From the NCBI RefSeq assembly GCF_947242115.1, contig NC_074712.1, forward strand, positions 46,691,838-46,755,837: a DNA stretch of 64,000 nucleotides, given 5' to 3'. Of this stretch, positions 51,365-63,420 are shown in pieces (positions within the stretch are counted from its first letter, which is position 1; each line of letters opens with the position of its first letter). A program made the position numbers and the translations under genes. The notes beneath the pieces are model-generated. The model was not told the origin of the DNA. It did not search any database and worked only from the letters and a program-made list of their open reading frames with translations. The stretch comes from Biomphalaria glabrata (lineage: Eukaryota; Mollusca; Gastropoda; Planorbidae).

Positions 51365-54300
51365 TTAGAGTCTAGCTAGAGATGCTAGATCTAGTCTAGA
51401 AGGCTGATCAATTAAAAATAAAATCAATCATTTCTAAAGTTTGTAAAATTATATATAGATCTAATCTATCTATTTATAATATAATAAAAATCTATGTCTA
51501 CTTTTTAAATATTTAAAATGATATTTATTTTAATTGAGACATTGACATACTGTCACATACTAAGTAACAAAATAATCAGATCTTATAGACTCATAGACTC
51601 TACTTATACCGTATTATATTAAACCTTCGAGTTTACGTTCCACTATCTTGACTTGACTATATTGACTAAAAAAAGGGTACTATGATTATAGATGTAGATT
51701 ATTATCTATGATGATTATCAACTGGTAGATCTATAAGTAGTATCGTCACTATAAGTATTTAATCAGTATAACCACTGCATTTGTTTCATTCACTGTCTGT
51801 ATCAATAATCGTGTGAATGTGATGTGAAAATGAAGTCTAGATTTAGATAGAATAGAATTGATAGATTATAGAATTAGATCTACTATTAAAAAGTATTATT
51901 ACTTATTATAGATCTACTATTAATAAGTATTAACTATACTAACTATAGCCAGTATACTGTATACAGTATAGCTATCCTATACTTTAGACTATACTGAATA
52001 ATACTGAATAGTCACTATAGTTCTATTTCTATAGAGTACTATACTATAGACTATAAAATACTAGTAGATGATCGATAGATTAGATTAGATCTAGATATAT
52101 AAATATTCATATTGATCTCATGTATGGTCTAGATCTAGAGAAAATAGAATGGATCTCATGACTAGACTATATTAGATCTATTGATTTTTTTAAAAAATCG
52201 TTAAATAAATCTAGACCTTAGTCTAGAGGTGTTGTAGATCTAGATTATTCTAGATATTATACAAGAGATCTAGATCTATATATAAGTTCGGTTTTTTAAA
52301 AATTCGCATTCGAAATTTTAAATACCCAGATTTAAGTATTAATATACCCATATTGGTAGGTCCGAGTTAATCATTTATTAGATCTATTAAAGCATGTCTG
52401 TATAAAAGATATTATTATTTTAAAAATATATTATTATATAAAAGATATAGTTATCAATATTTACTTTAAAAAATTAAACAAATGAATTTTTTTACTTTTG
52501 CCAATTAACACTCTGGCTAGCAAAAAGAATGACTCCTCAATACTGTGAAAAGACGATAACTGCATGAGTTGGTTTGGAATTGTATTTTGTAAGACTAATT
52601 TTTAAAAAATATCCTTCATGAGAGAGAACGAAAAAAGGTTGTCAAAAAAAGCTGATTGGACTACTCAAATAATGGACCAGCCTCTCTCTCTTGATATCTT
52701 GTTAAGAACTTTGGTGACCGGGAAAAGTGGATGGTTTGGTTGCGCGGGACAGATGATAATAATGACATGTACATAAAAAAAAATCCAGATTTTGTGTAAA
52801 ATACCCAAATGAGGAAGTACTGGAAACACCTATTTTAACGAAGTGGCCTTAAAAAAAAATCTTTTGTGACGATCTCTTATTCAGGGGAATTTTATCTATT
52901 TTATCAGATAGTCAGAAAATGGATAAAGTTTTTACAGATCTAATAAAATATAGTGTGGGGAAGTTTTACTCTCAATGAAGGTCTATCCAAGTGGCTCTCG
53001 GAGTAAATTTCTTCTTTGGCATGCTCATCGATTTTTCAAATTGGTATGGTGCGCGGAAAAGATGCGCGACGGCACTCTGATCATAAAATCTCGAAGCTGG
53101 TGTTCCATTAGTATAGTTCCATGACTAAACCATGGAACTATACTAATGGAACAACAGCTCCTAGTTTTTACTAGGGGAGTGCCGTCGCGCATCATTTTCA
53201 CGCATGGTGCAATATGGAGAAATTCATGAGGATGCAAAAGAAGAAATTTACTCCTCCAGTCACTTGGACTGACCTTCAATGAGAGTAAAACTTTCCTACG
53301 CTTTATTTTATTAGATCTCTAAAAACTTCATCCATTTTCTCACAATGTTTTGTGATTTATAAAATTTTCCTGAATAAGGGATCGTCACAAAAGTTATTTT
53401 TTGAAGGCCACCCCATTAAAATAGCTATTTTCAGTACTTTCACATTTGGGTATTTTACACAAAATCTGGATTTTATTTTATGTACATTAAATCATTATCA
53501 ACTGTCCCGCGTAACTAAATCCTCCACTTTTCCAGGTCACCAATGTTCTTAACAAGAGAGAGAGGCTGGTCCATTATTTGCGTAGTCCAGCCAGCTTTTC
53601 TTCTGACAAACCTTTTTTCGTTTATTCTCTTAAAGGATATTTTTTTTTAAAGTTAGTCTTACAAAATACTATTCCAAACCAACTCATGCAGTTATATATC
53701 GTCTTTTCACAGTATTGAGGAGTCATCCTTTTTGCCAGCCAGAGTGTTAATTGGCAAAAGTAAAAAATTCATTATTTTAATTTTTTTAGTAAATATTCAC
53801 AACTATATCTTTTATATAATAATATATTTTTTAAATAATAATATCTTTTATATAGACATGCTTTAATAGATCTAATAAATGATTAACGCGGCCCTACCAA
53901 TATGGGTATATTAATACTTAAATCTGGGTATTTTAAATTTCGAATGCGCATTTTTAAAAAACCGAACTTATCTATAGATCTCTTATATCTATTACCGATA
54001 TTTTTTAAAAAATAACTCAACAGATCTAATAAAGTCATGATTTCCACTCTATTTTCTCTAGATCTAGACCATACATGAGGTCAATATGAATGTTTATAGA
54101 TCTAGTCTACGTCTAGAACTCTAGATCTATCGATCATGACTATAGTTGACTATAGACTATCTATATAGTCTATAGACTGTATAGTGTATGTATTATACTG
54201 TAACTGTTTTACTAGTATTATATTAGTGTATAGTGACGGTAATTATAGTCACTATAATCAATAGTGTATTGCCTGTAGATTTAGTACCTGTACTAATATT

Positions 54301-54740
54301 AGTAGATGTAGATCTATAATAATAATACTTTTTAATAGTAGAAAGTAGATTTATAATCTATCAATTCTATCTAATCTAGATCTAAATCTAGACTTCACTT
54401 TCACATCACATGATTATTGATACAGACAGTGAATGAAACGAATGCAGTGATTATATTATAGTTTATACTGACTTATAGCTCTACCAGTTGATTATCATCA
54501 TCTCAGGTCATCTCGAATAATAATCTAGATTAGTATGTCAATGTCTCTATTAAAATAATTAATATCATCAGCCATATATCATTTTAAATATTAAAATAGT
54601 AGACATAGATTTCTATATTATAAATAGATAGATTAGATCTATAAAATATAATTTTACAAACTTTAGAAATGATTGATTTTATTTTTAATTGATCAGCCTT
54701 CTAGACTAGATAATCTAGCATCTCTAGCTAGACTCTAACC
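51365..54740. repeat. ~3.4-kb imperfect palindrome at the E1/E2 junction
   Basis: 51365-53123 and 53131-54740 are inverted copies. Recognisable pairs include CTAGCTAGAGATGCTAG with CTAGCATCTCTAGCTAG, ATCAATCATTTCTAAAG with CTTTAGAAATGATTGAT, and the terminal repeats at the centre. The arms differ by small indels and substitutions. The 7-base spacer is the shared target ACTAAAC. Confidence 0.85.
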
Positions 54741-55685
54741 TGTAGTTTGTAGATCTTGGAATTGGATCGAAATTCACCTTCTAAATTGTCTCCTCTGTAG
54801 CTGATTTGAGAGGCCCAACGAGGCAAGAGTCTATTACTATTAGTACTCTGTCTCTTGATCTATCTAGTAGGCCTATCTTAGCTAGTGCATTAGCCTTAGC
54901 CATAGTGTAGTCAAATCTTGACAACTAGTCTTCTAGATCTAAGCTTCTAGAATAATTAGATCTAGATCCAGTTTAGATTTAGAATATAAAAGTATTTTAC
55001 TAGCTAAAATACTAAATCTACTGATCTAAATTCTAGATAGATATACAATATATAGATCCAGTTTAGATTTGGAATATAAAAATATTTACTAGCTAAAATT
55101 CTAAATCTACTGATCTATACTTAATATTTTAGATATTATATGACATCTACAAAAATTATTATTAAGATATAATTATAGAATCTAGACTAGTTATTTATGT
55201 ACATAAAATATATAAATAAAAGATAAAATTTATGCAGGCCTAGATCCCATAAATTTATAATTGATCCAGATCTATCAGTAAAAGTTACCTTCGATGGGAA
55301 GTTTTACCCAATCTAATCTATACAATCCATGCCTCGCCTACACCCCATACATTAAATAATAGTTCCCATTCCATGCCATGCCCAGACCCATGAGTTCATG
55401 AAATAATAAATGATGTGGTGTCAAGTTGGATCTATCCCCTGAAATTCAGCACTTTAATATAAAACTCTCATATCTAGTTAATTATTTGCTATGACACTCT
55501 GATCAACTTGGACTTGTGTGATACATATATGTTTCTTATCAGATTTAATGAATGAAGTTTTGGTGCATTTTAAGGATACAAAAGTATCATCAGGTGCATT
55601 CTAACCATTGGTATTTTTCCTGGCAACATTTCTATTCTAGTCTGTGATAAATTATAAATTTAAAAAAATGTTTGTAATGTTTCAG

Positions 55686-55811
55686 TTATTAACAAGTAGA
55701 ACCATGCCAACCAGTTCTGATGATGTACCAGAATGGCTCAAGGATCATACTTATACTATTTCTACTCTCTGGGCAGACATTAATAATATTGGCATCCATT
55801 CAATATTTATT
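55686..55811 (+). other. E2 copy of the second-gene exon
   Basis: Acceptor ATGTTTCAG, then TTATTAACAAGTAGAACCATG; the E1 exon has TTGTTAACAAGTCCAGAACA before its ATG. From the ATG at 55704 it encodes 36 residues starting MPTSSDDVPEWLKDHT, followed by donor GTAAGT. Position and direction (away from the E1/E2 junction, into the element) match the E1 exon. No homologue of E1's 141-codon frame was recognised downstream. Confidence 0.55.
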
Positions 55812-56835
55812 GTAAGTACTACTATACAATTTTTATTTTAGTTATCTAAAAGATGTTTTATGAAGTGTGATTTTCATGGTCAAGCAACATCCAAATATCG
55901 GGGATGGAATTTAACATTTTTCTCTAGTTTTTTTTTTATAACACTCTTAAGCAAATTCATCTTTCATGAATGCCTAATACACTTGGCTGTTGTGCAGGCC
56001 ATTCTTTTACAATAAACTGTTAGATGAAATTAGGCAAAATTATGTCTGATAATTTGTATGTTTGATACAACAATGTATTCAATTTAATAATATTATTTTT
56101 TAATTTTAATGTTTTCAAAAGAAATTAGCCATTATGCCTAATTGTATAATTACAGTTATGTTTGGAAATGCAAGAAAAAGGCATGCATTCCTGACAAGTC
56201 AATGATTGGTTGCACCTCTTAAAGGTAAGGTACTGCAATTTTTCCCTATGCACTTTTCTCATAAGCTGAAGTACTTGTATTTTTGAAAAACTAGTTCTCC
56301 ATGAAAATGTAAATCATAATATATGTTATAATTGCTTTTAGATGAGTGCAATGTCCATCAAATTAACTGAATATCTGCCTTCACCTTTAGTAATAATTCA
56401 TAACTATTAAGGTCAGGGCCATGTCTACACATTAACACAGTAGCTCCTTTTAGGTACAGACTATTTTTAGAATAGCAAAATTATATAATTATACTTAATA
56501 ACATATATACATTTAGCATGGTCAACACATATGTCACACATATTTTTATTTTTTTAAAATCCTTTTATTTATTTTTATAACTAGATAACTTTCTGTTATG
56601 AGAAAAGATGAGATTCTTGGACTCCTGCATAGCACCACCAGAAAGGAAAATCCCATCATGTTGCAAAATAAAAGTCTTGGACCAATTTTAATTAAGATAT
56701 ATATATTATACTGTAAGCTCTATACATATTTATGTATATCCTGTCATTCAGCCAACAGGTTTGGATTTAGTATTTCTTTAAATCTGTTTGATATTGTACT
56801 TGAAAACTATTAATCTGAGCCCCATTAAAACAATT

Positions 56836-57340
56836 AGGAGTGCAGTGAATGAGTGGTAAAGCACTTGGCTTCTGAACTGAGGGTTCCTGGGTTCAATTAA
56901 GACTGGGGTTTTCAATTTCAGAATTCAAAAGGCTAGGGATACATGGCAATAGTAAGGAATAAGTAAAGGCAGTTTGGGGATCCATGGCTGAATGGTTAAG
57001 TCATGGGTTTGAATCTCTGTGAAGACTCGGGTTAAAATTTTTTTAGATTTTTGGGTGCCCCTGAGTCCACCTAACTCTAATGGGTAGCTGACTTTTGTTT
57101 TGGAAAGTAAAGATGGTTGGTTGTTGTGCTGGCCACATGATGCACTGGTCAAAGAATCAAATGACCTTAACATCATCTGCCCTATAGATTGTGACGTCTG
57201 AAATGGGATTTTTTTTCAAAAGGTGGTTGGTTGTTGTGCTGGGTACATGACACCCTCGCTAACCATGGGGCACAGAAACTGATAAACTTTATATAGATTG
57301 CAAGATATGTAAGGGAAATTTTACTTTTTTAAAATTAAAA
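56836..57340 (+). mobile_element. tRNA-derived SINE pair in E2
   Basis: GAGTGGTAAAGCACTTGGCT and GGGTTCAATTAAGAC act as A- and B-box. A second, partial tRNA-like head follows at about 56990 (TGGCTGAATGGTTAAGTCAT), then the body (GTGCCCCTGAGTCCACC, GTAGCTGAC, GGTTGGTTGTTGTGCTGGCC). The tail module GGTTGTTGTGCTGG is repeated near 57230. Looks like a composite or duplicated copy of a pulmonate SINE. Confidence 0.75.
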
Positions 57341-58779
57341 TAAGAATCTATCAAAAGTAAACATAAAATATGGTGCATTCTCCTTAAAACTAAAACCTGG
57401 TGCGAAGGTTTAAAATGTTGGCTAAAAAAGCAACATCATATATTCTTAATTCCCTTTGCAAAACTTACTGAGAAGAACATGCATGTTGTTCCCTCATAAT
57501 TTTCTTGACAGAGGAAATCTTGTTTATATTAGATTTGAATTAAGCAAATTAAGAAAAAAATTATAATTATTATTTCCAATGGTTGTATCTAAACCTTATG
57601 AATTATTTTTCCGTTATAAGTATATTGAGATTAATGGATAATCATGAAATTGTAAAATAATTGCTGCTATCATTCCATTGACTAAAGAACCATAATTTAT
57701 TTTTTTTTAAATTAATTTCAAAATGATTTTTTTCAAGCATAGAGTTCACATAGATCTTGAGTGAATTTTTTTTTTTATTTGACTAATGCTTCAATTTTAT
57801 TGTATCATATTAGTTGTTAATTTTTATTACCCAGAATATTTAAAAAATGAGTACACTATTTTCATGTAATAATTAACTTGGTATTCACACAATGCTCAAA
57901 ATACACCATAATCTTTAGGCCATACAGATTTGTATAAATTAACTTGTTTAAATACATTGTAAATGTATACTGTATGGATAAGAATAAAGTTTTTCTGTAG
58001 ACAATTATTGTTCAAGATTTGTTGATGCTCCTGCTTAATCAATTATATATACAGGTCATTAGTTTTAACACGTCTGATAATAAATGACAGTACAAGTTAG
58101 TGAATGAAAATTTGTCATTATTTCAGCTGCTTTAGTCCTACATCAATGTGAGGTACCAGTACTTTGATTGTGTCATATAACAATTTAAAGCAACATTTTG
58201 AAATGAATAGTCTGTAGAATTGACAGTAAATACATTTAAGTGATGGGCTGTGATCTGCTTGAATTGGGAGCGGATCATGTATTGAATTTGTGTTTTTGAT
58301 CTTTACTTCAAGTAAATGTTAATGAGCAATTAATTTTTAATGAATAAATAATTTAAAAATAAATACAAAAGAACCATAAACATCTACTTTAGTTTAATAA
58401 TTTTTTTTCATCAGAACAGAATTTCCAATTTTGCATTCTTAAAATAAAATATAATTTATTTAGAGTAGAGTCAGAACACAAAATCATAGTTTTAAAATAT
58501 TACGTAAATTAAGCTAAGCTGTGATCTCTTATAAACATTTGTATATAGACTATACACAATTTAATTATTATTTTTCATCAAATTGCAGGAACTACTACAT
58601 GTACTTATGCCTATTTGACAATAAAAAACCATAGTCAATGAAATAGTAATACTAGTAAATGAGATAAAAGTAAATTTAATATCATCAATGCTATTGAAGC
58701 CACACTTGTTTTTTTTTTATCTTGTTTGGTGGACTTCAATTAAAGTTGCTATTAATTTCACTGATCGTCTTAGCTGAAA

Positions 58780-59395
58780 TGCCAGTGTCGTCTCTTTGAA
58801 ACCTAAGCTTATTTTCTTGGTAACTGGAAGTCCAGATATTTGGAGTTTCATTTTAAGCACCTATACTTTCCGAAATGGCATTCCGATAGGCTAAACCATT
58901 TGCCTAACATGTCATATGCACGTAAAGAGGTACCACAGAAATGCTTAGGCGCCAACTTACTTTAACTGACATAGAATAAGAGAGCACCTGGTTGCATACA
59001 GCTTCAGAACGAGACAGCAGGAGGTCACTTACAAAGGTGTGGTATACACCAATGAAAATTAATTGCCGAGGGTAGATGGCAAAAAAAAAACAACTGATTC
59101 TACCACAGGTGGACAATGGTTATGCCTGTGCTCAGTGTGGCATAATATGTAGGTCACAGCTGGGGCTGAGTAGCCTCTGGAAACAGCATTCCTCATAAGT
59201 CTTAGGAATCAAAGACAAGCCTATCATTTTTGTAGCATAGTTTGTAGCTTCTGTAAATGCATGAAATGCCGACACAAGTCCTCTGTGAGTTTGATGGATT
59301 ATAAACATCTTACTTCTTTGCCTTATATTAAATGGTCCTTCTCTCTGTTCCTCTAGGTACTTGCATTTATCTAAATATCATTGATATATCGTAAC
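58780..59395 (-). pseudogene. Decayed P-type transposase C-terminus in E2
   Basis: Minus-strand frames match the E1 protein in order: the region before KMF (near 59370-59320), KMFIIHQTHRGLVSAF then FTEATNYA (to about 59225), HFGKYRCL (near 58880) and NETPNIWTSSYQENKLRFQR (near 58855-58795). E1 has KMFLSHQTYKGLV, FTEATRYL, HFGRHRCL and NENPNLWTFGYQENKLRLQR. About 250 extra bases lie between FTEATNYA and HFGKYRCL, and stops and frameshifts are present. The N-terminal THAP and catalytic aspartates are absent. Confidence 0.82.
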
Positions 59396-61309
59396 ATGTC
59401 ATAAAAATAAAAGCTAGAATCTCTGCAACTCGTTTACAAGTCAGAAGTCATCAATAACACTTGCCATTTAAAAAATAACAATTTAGATTAGTCAAATCAG
59501 TGACTGATTATTCGATTCATTTAGGCCTATAAATTTTTTATTTGAATATATAATGATCCTTTACACTTTGTGACTTTACTAGTATACTTTGGAGTAGACT
59601 TGTTGAGCTTGAAGTACACATTGAGTTTTACTGTGATCTACTAGATCTAGATGTAGATCTATATATATTATATTATTCAATATAGAAGTCTAAGAAGTAG
59701 AGAGAATATCTCATCAATAGTATCTGTCATATCGTGATCAGTAGGCGGCTGCAGGTTTATAGATCTATTCCATGACAAAAACCCTAGCTAGATTTAGATC
59801 TACTGGTCTAGACATCTAGATCTAACTAGAATTAAACTAGAAAACTGAATTAGAGAAGTAGCTTTCTGGATCTAGAACCAGAATCTATATTATTAATATT
59901 AGATCTAGTTGCGTCGAACGCTTAATTTTTGGTTGTTGTTTTTAATAAATGCACATAAAATACATTGTATTTTGGCAATAAAAATACCCAGTTGGTAGTC
60001 CAGTAATTCTAATAATTAATTAATGAATGACTATCAGTATTTGTTTTAGATCTATCAGATTCATATGACTATGACTTATTATTTATACTTATTTTGTATC
60101 ATTCGTCCAAGAAAATCTAGCTCTAGATCTATTTCATTTTAGATTAGGCTATAGTTGTTTTTGTTTTTTTTTGTCATTTTATTTAGGCTACAATATTACC
60201 GAGATGAACTTTTTCTTTGTTTCCCACGAGACGTGTATGCCTATAGCCTAGTCCTTTCGATAATAATAATAAAAAAAAAAACGATTAGAAATGCGTAGCT
60301 TGGAGTGTCAAAACTGTATTAGGCCTCCTATTTTTATTTTTATTTCGTGCAATTTAGTATATCATAACAAATACGCATTTAGAGGAACGGTAGACAGGTC
60401 TTCATCCAGATTTAGTGTAAATAAACCAAACACAGAAACACTGAAAGATTGTATTTTCGGAATTTAGATTCTATTTTTTTGAAAAAATGTGGCATTTTAT
60501 AGGGTGGTCGAAAAAAATAACTTTTGTGACGATCTCTTATTCAGGGAAATTTTATCTATTATATCAGATAGTCAGAAAATGGATGAAGTTTTTACACATC
60601 TAATCAAATAGAGCGTACGAAAGTTTTACACCCATTGCAAGGGACTGACGGAGTAAATATCTTCTTTGGCATCATCATGGATTTCTCCACATTGCACCAT
60701 GCGCAAAAATGATGCGCGACGGCACTTCGACTCTCTTTGGCTTTGTAAAAAACTCGAAGCTGGTGTTCCATTAGTATAGTTCCATGACTAAACTAATTAA
60801 AAAGGGGTGAAGCGGCACAAAACGCATATCAAATGAAGTCCAAGTTTAAAAAAAAGGAAGCGCACATAGGCCTACATTTGTAATGGGCGTAATTATCCTA
60901 ATTTAAGACGTCGCAATTTATTTATTTTTTTGGTTGTAAAAGTCATCAATACAACGATGACGAGTTCAGAGAAATTCGATCGTTCTGTCATAAGCTAAGA
61001 AAGTCGATAAGAATCGTGTTATGAAATGAAATGCCGATATGTTGCAGACGCCTCTTGCGAAAACGGTAGATCTCTGAATAAAATCTTGTACATATTAGGC
61101 CATTTTCGAATCAATTATTTATTGACCCTAACAAAAAATGAATTAATCGAAAAATTATTAAATCCATCAGTCATAATTAATGGATTTCGTTTTTTTTTTA
61201 GAGACAGAACTAGCTAAAGGGGGATAAGACTTGTGTATATCAATATCAATAGATAACTATAAGAAGAAAAAAAAAAGTCTATTCAACATGCAAGTCGAGT
61301 GACTATTCA

Positions 61310-61870
61310 CACACGTGCCCCCTTAGCTCTCGGAGCTGGGGACACTCGTACAAGATATGCGACATTGTTTCGACGCTCTCTCCACAGTAACGGCATCGGG
61401 AGTCATAGTTCGTATGGAACCGGGCAAAGTATGCCCCAGCAGGATAGTGTTCTGTTCTACACTGCGCAATGATTGCTTGACCTCCTCAACCGCCACCACG
61501 GATTGTCTCGAACTGGGTGACGCATATGCTGCCAGACACCTCTCAGGACTTTAACCAGTTGTCATAAATGAGTGCTTGGATTTCTGCCGTTTACTGTAGA
61601 AACGTGCTTGATGCTTCGAGATACGTAGCTGCCAACGCGACCTCTCTTGCGAGGACGTCGGCCTCCTCATTGCCCCTTACGCCGCAATGCGAGGGCGTCC
61701 TCTGCATAAAAAATGACAGCTCCAATAAATCGGCGGATGTTATCTGCGGCTCCGACTGCCTCTTCTCTAGCTAGCCCGTTCCCTGGTGCGAGGAATACGC
61801 CACATAACTGGTCACTTCAATGCTGGGAATATCAAGAACCGTGCACCCACTCCTGTCTTGTAGGAAACTA
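61310..61870 (-). pseudogene. LINE RNase H and C-terminal remnant
   Basis: On the minus strand: PAHCGVRGNEEADVLAREVA (RNase H end), then after stops CRTEHYPAGAYFARF and SRCRYCGESVETMSHILYEC followed by PQLRELRG. This HCG---NE-AD / H-L-CP-L order is the RNase H plus cysteine-histidine tail of Jockey- or I-like LINEs. Broken by a few stops and frame changes. It may belong to the same family as 4470-5300. Confidence 0.8.
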
Positions 61871-61899
61871 ATTTGACACATCACCAGAAAATTTCTCAG

Positions 61900-63370
61900 T
61901 ATTAAAAGGGACTACAACGACTTTTGTTTCTCTTTAACGAATCTCGACCCTAGCAGTGACTGAGAATGAATATTACTACGTTTCTAGTAAAATAGTAATA
62001 AGCCCCTAGTTGTCTTCGAGTCCGAAGTAGCAGTGCAGTATGTCATGTGGCTACACAGTCCTAGCTGTGATCTAGGCCTACATTTTGCTACATCTAGCGT
62101 AGACATAACCACAGAGTCCGTCGGTGGTTGGTTTACGTTCTCTTTCTTCAATAATTACGTTTTTTTTCTAAAGATGGTAAAGATGGTAGGGGTCTCTACA
62201 AAACTCTTGCTCTCCCCCTTTGCATAAGTTGTCGTGAAGTCAGGCTGTTTGTTTGCAACAGCACGATTCAGTAAATGCTGAATGCCATGTTAGAAGACTT
62301 ATTCTGACTTAAAAGTTTTGGGAAATAAAAACTACTTCAGATTAAAAGACATTTTATAGTAGACTCTACACTCTACACCAACCTGGTACATGACAGGATT
62401 AGTACCCATGCCACGTATGCGGCCTGCTTTTTTTTTTTCTAGTTCATAGGGCATAAGAAATGTGCTCATCTTCGATCACTAAGGAGGAGATATATATAAT
62501 AATATAGCCTAATGAATTATACAGCATAAGAAGTAGCTCAAAAAACATAGCTGATGATTTCTACCCTCCACCCTTTTCAAATTCATTATCCTCAATTCAT
62601 TAATACCATTTGGGACAGTTATTACAAGACAGAACTCTTTGCTATCTCACTAAATCATCTCCACATCGTCCTTATATTCCTAGTGCCATATTTCTAATCA
62701 TCAATTCGTGTCGTAAATTGGTCATGCTAATGTATACTCGGGTAAGTCAACGTCATGACCCTATCTGTCTCATACTGTTTCACGATCACATTTAGAGACA
62801 CTGAATTTTTAAAAGACATTCGAAGTTGAAGGTGCACATGTACATCCAGGAATTAGAGTGTTTAAGTGTGCATCGTTTGTGGAAATGTGTCTCTGCGTCG
62901 TCTAACGTGGCATGATCTCGGGAGTAAATGGAGTTGTGAATGATCCTTCGTGAAAATTATCACGAGATTCAACAAGGTTCCTGAAATGTTGGTACCAAAC
63001 TGGCGAAGTAATCAGTAACATTGACACATTCCCTGGAGACTATTTCAGACATTTTTGCTTTTTATCTCTCTCTCTCTTTTTTTTTTAAATAACTTTCTCT
63101 ATCGCTGAGAACAGCGTAAGCTATAGATATAAAGTAAAGTTTTGTAATTAAAGAGTCAATGTTGGCAACCTAAGAACATATGGGGAAAAAGTTAAATCCT
63201 ATCAAATTCCTAATACAACGATTTTTTCCTCGTCCACATGTTTACAGAGCCTTGCCACAGGTCTGACCTATTCTCTACCGCACTTCTGCGCATCGATAGT
63301 AGCATAGACATATATTATATAGGTCTGTGAATAGGAAACGAAATCTTCACTCTTTTATAATTTTGGGTAG
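61900..63370. other. Stretch without recognised features
   Basis: No conserved frame, terminal repeat or RNA found. A short minus-strand frame near 62435-62378 (RIRGMGTNPVMYQ) has acceptor- and donor-like flanks, but no homology is recognised. Confidence 0.45.
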
Positions 63371-63374
63371 TTTT

Positions 63375-63420
63375 AACGTAATGTCACGTGATCATTTTAA
63401 AACCGGAAGTTAGTCTCTTT
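63375..63420. promoter_or_regulatory. Promoter-like motif pair
   Basis: GTCACGTGAT (E-box, 63383-63392) and AACCGGAAGT (ETS, 63401-63410) lie 9 bases apart in otherwise AT-rich DNA. The ETS core is shared with the MOSMO promoter. A gene starting beyond the window edge is possible but not visible. Confidence 0.28.

Larger units (their letters stand above)
41728..53123 (+). mobile_element. P-superfamily transposon E1, with intact THAP transposase
   Basis: Long terminal inverted repeats (at least 350 bases) pair 41728-42080 with 52860-53123. They share AACACCAGCTTCGAG, GTGCCGTCGCGCATC and TTCATTGAGAGTAAAACTTC. The right tip is CATGGAACTATACTAATGG (read inward); the left tip lacks about 14 bases of it. 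ACTAAAC flanks both sides (41721-41727, 53124-53130), near the 8-bp duplication of P elements. Inside are the transposase (+ strand), a possible second gene (- strand) and three younger insertions (43368-43812, 44892-45417, 50713-50885). Family by transposase and termini. Confidence 0.8.
53131..60786 (-). mobile_element. P-superfamily transposon E2, internally deleted, inverted relative to E1
   Basis: Ends are CATGGAACTATACTAATGG at 53131 and its inverse ending at 60786, with AACACCAGCTTCGAG just inside on the right. Its left subterminal DNA matches E1's right end, and its right subterminal DNA (60240-60786) matches E1's left end, so it lies in the opposite orientation. Only a decayed C-terminal transposase segment is left (58780-59395), placed where an ancestral copy cut down by about 4 kb on that side would have it. 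ACTAAAC follows at 60787-60793. Confidence 0.8.

Noticed and set aside
56836-56900. Functional tRNA gene
   Set aside because: The A- and B-box words belong to a SINE head; no complete cloverleaf with a paired acceptor stem can be drawn.
62378-62435. Minus-strand exon-like segment (RIRGMGTNPVMYQ)
   Set aside because: The presumed acceptor follows an A-rich, not pyrimidine-rich, tract and no partner exon or homologue was recognised.
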